This document shows positions 8,118-12,959 of a stretch of DNA of 12,959 bases, one piece after another. Within the stretch, counting starts at the first letter, position 1. Every line of letters starts with the position of its first letter. The notes beneath the pieces are model-generated. The model ran no database searches. It worked only from the letters and a program-made list of their open reading frames with translations, and had not been told where the DNA came from. Source of the stretch: Enterospora canceri (lineage: Eukaryota > Microsporidia > Enterocytozoonidae); contig LWDP01000074.1 in the NCBI GenBank assembly GCA_002087915.1, forward strand, positions 1 through 12,959, in the 5' to 3' direction. Made by a program: the position numbers and the translations under genes.

Positions 8118-8408
8118 TTAGTCTTTAACATCGATGTTACTTTGTTCTGAAAAGGTTGGTCGCCAACCATCCATGCTATTTTTCCTTTTAACTTTTTCTC
8201 TTGGTTTCTGCTCATCCGTTTGTTTTGAACCTTGATCTGGTTTGTTCTCTTCGTTAGTCTTCACACTATTCTTGTTACCTTCTGATGGATTCGTTTCTTT
8301 TACTATTGGTTTTGTCAATAATGTGATCCAATACAGATGCATACCCATCCAATACTCCCTGATTATTCGTGTTAGTTCGCCGTTATTAAAATACTCATTG
8401 GGATACAT
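8118..8408 (-). CDS. Small ORF C: 96-aa hydrophilic protein with short hydrophobic N-terminal segment
   Basis: I do not recognise it. An in-frame stop (8424-8426) lies a few codons upstream of the ATG at 8406-8408, so the start is well delimited if this is a single exon. Residues 18-36 include an aromatic/hydrophobic stretch (YWMGMHLYWITLLTKPIV). From about residue 37 the protein is Lys/Glu/Asn/Gln-rich and looks disordered, and it includes a basic KVKRKNS patch. This resembles the hydrophobic-head, charged-tail style of gene A. The composition is much more protein-like than random translations of this AT-rich DNA. The nearest AATAAA on this strand is about 130 bp past the stop (plus-strand TTTATT near 7985). 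It could also be one exon of a longer gene, or chance. Confidence 0.4.
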   Translation of the reverse strand: MYPNEYFNNGELTRIIREYWMGMHLYWITLLTKPIVKETNPSEGNKNSVKTNEENKPDQGSKQTDEQKPREKVKRKNSMDGWRPTFSEQSNIDVKD

Positions 8409-9523
8409 ATGGATTCTTTCTATCTACACACCAAATCTTTCTTTGGTCATTTCTTATTCCCACAACCAATCAAAATGTCAATATTCTAAGGATATTGAAT
8501 AATGCATATTCATATGGATGATACTACTTAGTCATATTGCTTCCTCTTCACATGTTCTAGATTTGCATATGTTCAGCTGTTAAGATACCCTGAATATATT
8601 TCGCTACTGTTGGATTCTATATCAACCTTAGAATACTCTTGTTATAGCTTCTTACCATATATAGCATCTTATCGTGTATTAAGTGCAATGATAAGTTTTT
8701 CCTTATCTTTATTCTTTGGCATCTCAATATTTGATTTATCTGTCATTCACAGATTTTCATATGATTGATAGTTAACTTTTGGGTAGATATTTTGCATCTA
8801 TCTACTGATCAACATACTAAACTATCAAACTAAGCTATTGGCATCAGTGGCCATGCGTAATCTCGTACGATCATGGTGAAATGAGCCAAACACTTTTTAT
8901 CAGGGGTTATGTTTACTGAACATTAATGAAGCATGGAAAATGCAGTAGAAACAGTGAATTGACACAAATACATGATAAAAAGATCGTATAAATAGTCGAG
9001 GTGCGGTTGAACAATAAAACACAAGGTATTGAATTGACCATATTAGTGCAAGTATGATGAATATTGAAGCAAATACATGATAACCAGTGTTTATACGAGA
9101 TGTATTACACAAACACATGTTATTTATTTACATCCTGACGCAATTGTTGCAAAAGTTACCAAATTAGGCAAAAACAGTTTGTTTTGAAAAGGTCCATAGC
9201 AATTTTGTTCGTATAGAAAATAGAGAGAGAAATAACAGTAGATAGTCCACCACATTACTGTTTTAAGTATGCATAGCTATTTCCAGTACATTACAACCTT
9301 ATAAATCATATTACCAGGTTGCACTCTTATCTTTCCAATACTTTCCAAATATGCTTTTATGTATACAAGTGTCTACATATCACATCATTACTATTGTATT
9401 CAGCACATTCACATCCATTTCAAACACCTAAATACTCTTTTAATACCCTTATCAAATATTAAAATATTTTCAGGTAAATAGTATCATAAAACATCTCCAT
9501 GCATGATATTATGCGATAAGTAG
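8409..9523. other. Intergenic region, no supported gene
   Basis: This stretch is AT-rich, with only short frames on both strands. A 72-codon minus-strand frame at 8900-9118 has a hydrophobic run, but I do not support it as a gene. Upstream exons of gene D could lie here, since D's own start is poorly placed, but I cannot define one. Confidence 0.45.
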
Positions 9524-9533
9524 TATATAAATA
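9524..9533 (+). promoter_or_regulatory. TATA-box-like element before gene D
   Basis: TATATAAATA is a good TATA consensus, but it is only 17 bp before the ATG at 9551. A TATA-directed start 25-30 bp downstream would fall at or after that ATG. Either it is chance AT-richness, or the annotated ATG is not the real start, or transcription begins further upstream. Confidence 0.3.
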
Positions 9534-9550
9534 AACGAGAAAGATACCCC

Positions 9551-10941
9551 ATGTGTTTCAGTTACATTCCAGCGAGCTCGTCGAGTCAGAACAAGAAGAC
9601 GGTAGAGCATTCCAGGAGTGAGGAGAGTTTGGAACGTGACAGTGTTGAGGTGCACTTGGATGACCCGAGTCTGTGTGAGAAAGGACGTGTAGGACGATTA
9701 ATCCAGTTCTTTAGCGGCATCAATGCAGAGTTTACTGCGCATGAGTCAGATGAAGGAGGGATAAAAACTTCATCTCCTGGGATTGAACCCACTCAGTCTG
9801 AGATGGAAGTGGAATTACAGGGGGATGATACAGATCAGTCACACCTGACATCAACAGACTATAGAGAGGTAGTCAGTGATATATGCAATGATCACACTAG
9901 TAGCAGTGTGAAGGAGAGTGCTATTACTGAGTCTAGTGATTCTCAACTGAGTATTAACCTTGGTGTTTCTGATAGTTTTGGAACAACTGATATTAGTGAT
10001 TTGGCAGAAGAGGTAGCTGTTGAGAATAGTGACATAGAGAATAGTATTCTTGAATCCGGTAGTAGCAGTATTCAATTTGCTATTTCTGATNGATGGAAGT
10101 GGAATTACAGGGGGATGATACAGATCAGTCACACCTGACATCAACAGACTATAGAGAGGTAGTCAGTGATATATGCAATGATCACACTAGTAGCAGTGTG
10201 AAGGAGAGTGCTATTACTGAGTCTAGTGATTCTCAACTGAGTATTAACCTTGGTGTTTCTGATAGTTTTGGAACAACTGATATTAGTGATTTGGCAGAAG
10301 AGGTAGCTGTTGAGAATAGTGACATAGAGAATAGTATTCTTGAATCCGGTAGTAGCAGTATTCAATTTGCTATTTCTGATGGTAGTGGAATTAGTGAAAT
10401 CGTAACGGCTGTTAAGAATGTTACTGTAATGGGCGACAGTAACAAATCCAATGAAAGCTGTGAAACAATCACTGTTGAAAATGTGATGGAACCTGAACAA
10501 GTTGAATTGAAATGTGTCTCAGAACACGAATCAAATTCATATTCGGCAACTGAATTTGACAAAGTATTTAATATTGATAATACGACTGTTATGGAATCAT
10601 TTGATACAAAGGGGGATGTATCAGGTGATAAACCAGAAACAGTGAAGGAATCAATGGATTTGAATGGGGGCAACAAATTCATTGATCAAAATACAGAGTC
10701 ATCTTCATATGTTGGATCAGAAAGAATGTCAGGTGAAAATGAAATAATTGAACAATCAAAAGAGACGCATATCAAAACATGGGCAGTGGAGAATAAGACT
10801 AGGAAAATAGTAATTACTTCATCAGATGGTAACATAATATCAGAGAATGTTTTGGATAGATCTCAGAGAGTACCACAGCCAGAAAATAGGTCGTGGTTTA
10901 GAAGATACTTTGGATGCATTTTAGGAGACTTTTGTGGGTAA
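9551..10941 (+). CDS. Gene D: acidic Ser-rich protein with aromatic/Cys C-terminal tail, interrupted by an assembly duplication
   Basis: I do not recognise the family. As given, the frame from 9551 runs into the N at 10091 and is then out of phase, while a second frame starting at 10093 runs to 10941. These are not two genes. The 289 bp after 9802 are repeated exactly after the N, and codon 85 (ATG at 9803) is the same codon as the ATG at 10093. Counting the overlap once gives one frame of 366 codons. Visible features are a Ser/Glu-rich start, RVGRLIQFF at 46-54 with a minimal RVxF-type match (RLIQF), a long Ser/Asp/Glu-rich disordered region, KIVITSSDG near the C-terminus, and an ending SWFRRYFGCILGDFCG. 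The ATG has a poor context (C at -3) and an in-frame stop at 9521-9523, so an upstream exon spliced near TTTCAG (9556-9561) is an alternative. It converges with gene E. Confidence 0.7.
9802..10090 (+). repeat. 289-bp direct repeat, copy 1 (probable unmerged contig overlap inside gene D)
   Basis: This copy begins GATGGAAGTGG and ends at the base before the N. It is identical to 10092-10380 at an offset of 290. The copies carry coding sequence of gene D in the same register relative to the protein. Confidence 0.9.
10091..10091. other. Single-N scaffold gap inside gene D
   Basis: One N lies exactly between two identical 289-bp copies. The 290-base offset is not a multiple of three, so the duplication breaks the reading frame. 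This is an assembly effect, not evidence of a pseudogene. Confidence 0.9.
10092..10380 (+). repeat. 289-bp direct repeat, copy 2 (probable unmerged contig overlap inside gene D)
   Basis: This is an exact copy of 9802-10090. After it the unique coding sequence of gene D continues (GGTAGTGGAATTAG) in the frame that reaches the stop at 10939-10941. Confidence 0.9.
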
Positions 10942-10947
10942 ATTGTA

Positions 10948-10953
10948 AATAAA
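10948..10953 (+). terminator. AATAAA poly(A) signal after gene D
   Basis: AATAAA starts 7 bases after the TAA stop of gene D. This implies a short 3' UTR that would end in the roughly 120-bp gap before the convergent stop of gene E. Confidence 0.55.
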
Positions 10954-11063
10954 ATGGTATAATTATGTGAAAGGATGAAATATTCAAGTAATAATCAAAA
11001 TATTTCAGATAAATTTGGACAGTTTAATGGAATAGAGGGGTGTTGGGGTATTTGGGGATGTGA

Positions 11064-11834
11064 TTAACATGATTGTATCACCTGCGTTTGTATCTTGTTT
11101 TCTTCATTTCGTGTTAGCATCAGCACACAAGGCGCCTTATTTCGCCTATGAATGGTAACACGGACTGGTTTTGTACCACATTTCTTAATCGCCTTTGTGA
11201 TGTAATATTTGATCTTCTTTTTTGTTCTTTCTGACATACTCTTCTTAGGAGGAGTCACTGGCTCATTTGACATGCCGGGATTCACCCTGTCCTCGGCTTT
11301 GGCCAGCTCTCTCACCTGAATGTATTTCGTAAGTTCAGATACTGTTTCATATGCTTTCACGTACATCAATCTGTTTCTCTCTGATTCAGTAGTACACTCT
11401 TTTAGCAGCATGCTCTTCTTATCAATATCTGCTTTTAGCTCATCGTGTGCAACAAGTGCCGTTCTGAGACTCTCTTTGGTCTCTTCAAGGTTCTGTTCGA
11501 GAACTTTGAGTTGAACTCTGTTTTTTATGAGCACGTAGTAGAGTGCAAGATTGCTCTCATTAAATGCCTCTTCTGCCTCCTGATCAATATTCTGCTCCTC
11601 TTCTTCCTGAACAATTTCCTTAGTAACCTGGGCCACCCCTGAACCCTGGTTCATCCCTCCATTTTCTAACACGTCATATTCCTCACTGTCATCATATGCA
11701 TAATACTCGCTGTCCTCGGGTATGTCACGCATGTCTTCAGATGACGGTTCTTTCACAAACAACCTGGTCTCAGCAATCGGATCGGCCCATGTCACGATCT
11801 TGTTGTGCTTACGCGGTGGTAGTTCCTTAACCAT
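11064..11834 (-). CDS. Gene E: putative PP1-docking coiled-coil protein with basic C-terminus
   Basis: This is a complete 256-aa frame with a favourable start context (CCCATGG). I do not recognise a named family. Residues 12-16, KIVTW, match the protein phosphatase 1 RVxF docking consensus ([RK]-x-[VI]-x-[FW]), in a basic-then-acidic setting (PRKHNKIVTWAD) typical of true PP1 regulators such as the TVTW site of PNUTS. RLF at 24-26 sits near where the secondary hydrophobic contact usually lies. Residues 32-90 are strongly acidic (SEYYAYDDSEEYD, EEEEQ). Residues 100-182 form a probable coiled coil with regularly spaced Leu and many Glu/Lys. Residues 197-231 are basic (KKSMSERTKKKIKYYITKAIKK) and could bind nucleic acid or membrane. 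No signal peptide is seen, so it is probably cytosolic or nuclear. It converges with gene D, and I see no AATAAA within about 100 bp downstream. PP1 binding is inferred from a short motif only. Confidence 0.75.
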   Translation of the reverse strand: MVKELPPRKHNKIVTWADPIAETRLFVKEPSSEDMRDIPEDSEYYAYDDSEEYDVLENGGMNQGSGVAQVTKEIVQEEEEQNIDQEAEEAFNESNLALYYVLIKNRVQLKVLEQNLEETKESLRTALVAHDELKADIDKKSMLLKECTTESERNRLMYVKAYETVSELTKYIQVRELAKAEDRVNPGMSNEPVTPPKKSMSERTKKKIKYYITKAIKKCGTKPVRVTIHRRNKAPCVLMLTRNEENKIQTQVIQSC

Positions 11835-12582
11835 GGGTTGTTTATTTTGAATTTATTTAAAGCAATAGTAAATAAACACTGTGCATAAAATAACATAACC
11901 CTGATTTAGAAGAATGAGTAAGAACAACAAAAATAGAAGATACGTATGTCATTAGAAAGAAGATGGTTGTGGAATGTGTTGATATGACTGTATATGTTAC
12001 ATCTAACCTAGTAGTGATATTGGATTGTTAGGGTTTGAGAAAACCGTTATGGAAATATTTGCATTGTATACCGTGTTTGGTTAAGTGGATAAAAATAAGG
12101 TGAAACAGATTGTCATGAAGTAATATACCAAATCTGATCAAGCATAGCTAATTTACGGATGTTTTTAGACATTCTTACCCAAAAGCAGATATGAGACATT
12201 AAAACTCTTATCATGAAATTTTATGATATGTTCTTAAGGTATAAGATAATATTTATCAAATTCATACTTTCATTAAAGTGAGAACACCACTTATAAAGAA
12301 TAAATGAATCAAAAAATTTATTTTTAGTGTTTAAGTTGAATCAGATCTATTAAAATTTTGTATATTTAGTCAACTTAATTTTTTTGGTTAGACTTAAACT
12401 AGAATAAATATGTTTACAAAATTAATTTCAAATACATTGTTAATTTTTTCTGCCTATGTATATTTTTGTTATTTAAATGAAATAGAAATTTACATTAACC
12501 TTAACCTTAAATGGTTTAAACCATACTTAATTAATAATTTGTTCAATAATAAATGCTTTGAATAATAACAAAACAAATGTAG
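11835..12582. other. AT-rich intergenic region
   Basis: I see no gene or RNA here. The minus strand just upstream of gene E has TTTAAATAAA (near 11851-11860), a possible TATA-like element, but such strings are common in this AT-rich DNA. A 14-bp palindrome is listed separately. Confidence 0.5.
12511..12524. repeat. 14-bp perfect palindrome (ATGGTTTAAACCAT)
   Basis: This is a perfect palindrome without a loop, preceded by two TTAACC units. It might be a transcription-factor dimer site or part of a transposon flank. Nothing nearby decides between these. Confidence 0.35.
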
Positions 12583-12675
12583 GATCAAGTCCCTTTTTTT
12601 CCCCATCGGATTTTAAGGTCCCTTTTTTTCCCCATGGAGTTTTAGATCAAGTCCCTTTTCTCCCCATGGAGTTTT
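12583..12675 (+). repeat. Three-unit T-rich tandem repeat
   Basis: Three diverged units (12583-12616, 12617-12644, 12645-12675) share the pattern GATCAAG-TCCC-T(4-7)-CCCCAT(G/C)GGA-TTTT; the middle unit has lost the GATCAA lead. On the minus strand the array lies just past the stop of the transposase fragment, so it would be in that element's 3' UTR or terminal region. Confidence 0.7.
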
Positions 12676-12707
12676 CTTAGTAAAAATAAAAACATGAATT
12701 AGAGTGA

Positions 12708-12713
12708 TTTATT
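12708..12713 (-). terminator. AATAAA poly(A) signal overlapping the transposase stop
   Basis: Plus-strand TTTATT reads AATAAA on the minus strand and spans the TAA stop of the transposase frame (CAA TAA A). It has the same arrangement as at the end of gene A. Confidence 0.4.
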
Positions 12714-12959
12714 GGATCCTAAGAAGCTCAAATAATGCTATCAAGCCCATTCTTTTCCCAGTATTGTGCTTCCACATGAACTCACACAACAGTTCATCCA
12801 GTTTAACACCAAGAATGCCTTTGTGCATCTTGATGTTGTACTTGCACGTATTCCACGTCGACTCAATATTCTGAGTGTGGGTGCCAGTAACTGGGTTCAC
12901 AAAGCTCTCACTGTGATTAACAGTCTCGTGAGTGAATATGAGCTTATCAGATATACCCA
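12709..12959 (-). CDS. ISXO2/Merlin-like DDE transposase, C-terminal fragment (cut by window edge)
   Basis: The frame is open to the right edge of the window, giving the last 82 residues of the protein; its N-terminus lies outside. The sequence shows HETVNHSESFVNP, then GTHTQNIESTW, then LDELLCEFMWKHN. This order (TVNHS, F-V-x-P-x-T-G-x-H-T-x-x-I-E-x-x-W, EFMW) is the hallmark C-terminal part of the ISXO2-like transposase domain (IS1595/IS1016 relatives). In animals these enzymes belong to the Merlin DNA transposon superfamily and cut and paste the element using a metal-dependent RNase H-fold active site. The HT-IE-W block carries the last catalytic region. The frame has no stop or shift in the visible part, so the copy may be recent. 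Some such ORFs are host-domesticated, which cannot be judged from this fragment. GTG at 12898-12900 is not the start. Confidence 0.85.
   Translation of the reverse strand, partial: GISDKLIFTHETVNHSESFVNPVTGTHTQNIESTWNTCKYNIKMHKGILGVKLDELLCEFMWKHNTGKRMGLIALFELLRIQ

Noticed and set aside
8900..9118. 72-codon minus-strand ATG frame with a hydrophobic run and two YHVF-x-SI segments
   Set aside because: The YHVF similarity comes from a short DNA repeat (AAATACATGATAA); composition is otherwise AT-noise-like and no neighbour supports it. Possible but not supportable.
9851..10682. Minus-strand frames opposite gene D
   Set aside because: They are antisense shadows of D's Ser/Asp-rich coding sequence and are duplicated with it by the assembly artefact.
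7634..12153. Shared 13-mer AAGCATAGCTAAT near 7636/7935 and near 12141
   Set aside because: About one such match is expected by chance in an AT-rich 13-kb window, and the flanks align poorly.
1..12959. CRISPR arrays, bacterial operons, tRNA or rRNA genes
   Set aside because: No regularly spaced identical repeats, no ribosome-binding sites or operon layout, and no cloverleaf or rRNA-like segments were found on either strand.

Overview
This window looks like nuclear DNA from a very AT-rich eukaryote, most likely a metazoan and probably an invertebrate. The reasons are AATAAA-type poly(A) signals close to or overlapping stop codons, an animal-style promoter with cAMP-response elements (CRE) and CCAAT, the absence of bacterial-style operons or ribosome-binding sites, and eukaryotic DNA-transposon remnants (an ISXO2/Merlin-like transposase at the right edge and a probable PIF/Harbinger relic near 4.1-4.4 kb). 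The species cannot be named from the sequence. Two single-base N gaps (7660 and 10091) are each flanked by perfect direct copies of 298 and 289 bp, which is the mark of overlapping contig ends that were never merged.

Layout. Positions 1 to about 3700 are extremely AT-rich and hold no credible gene, only a few hairpins. Positions 4060-4409 carry a frameshifted transposase-like fragment on the minus strand. From about 4.5 to 11.8 kb lies an island of single-exon, hydrophilic ORFs that I cannot assign to known families: gene A (4489-5868, minus; 459 aa; hydrophobic N-terminus, KSPDK repeats, VVDVKVKN repeats), gene B (6108-7358, plus; 416 aa; signal-peptide-like N-terminus and a long charged tail), small ORF C (8118-8408, minus; 96 aa), gene D (9551-10941, plus; acidic Ser-rich; 366 aa once the assembly duplication is discounted) and gene E (11064-11834, minus; 256 aa; PP1-docking-type motif, acidic region, coiled coil, basic C-terminus). 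Positions 11835 to about 12580 are AT-rich and empty. Positions 12583-12675 hold a short T-rich tandem repeat, and 12709-12959 is the C-terminal end of an ISXO2/Merlin-like transposase that runs off the window.

How the genes may relate. A and B diverge from one short intergenic promoter containing a 16-bp palindromic CRE, a second CRE-like site and an inverted CCAAT box, so they are probably co-expressed. D and E converge with only about 120 bp between their stops. E has a textbook RVxF protein phosphatase 1 docking motif (KIVTW followed by RLF); B has a related, weaker arrangement and D a minimal match. A and D end in a similar short Trp/aromatic-basic/Cys tail. Taken together this could be a lineage-specific cluster of phosphatase-scaffold-like proteins or an endogenised block from a mobile or viral element. 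Both ideas are inference; no replication, capsid or other hallmark viral gene is visible.
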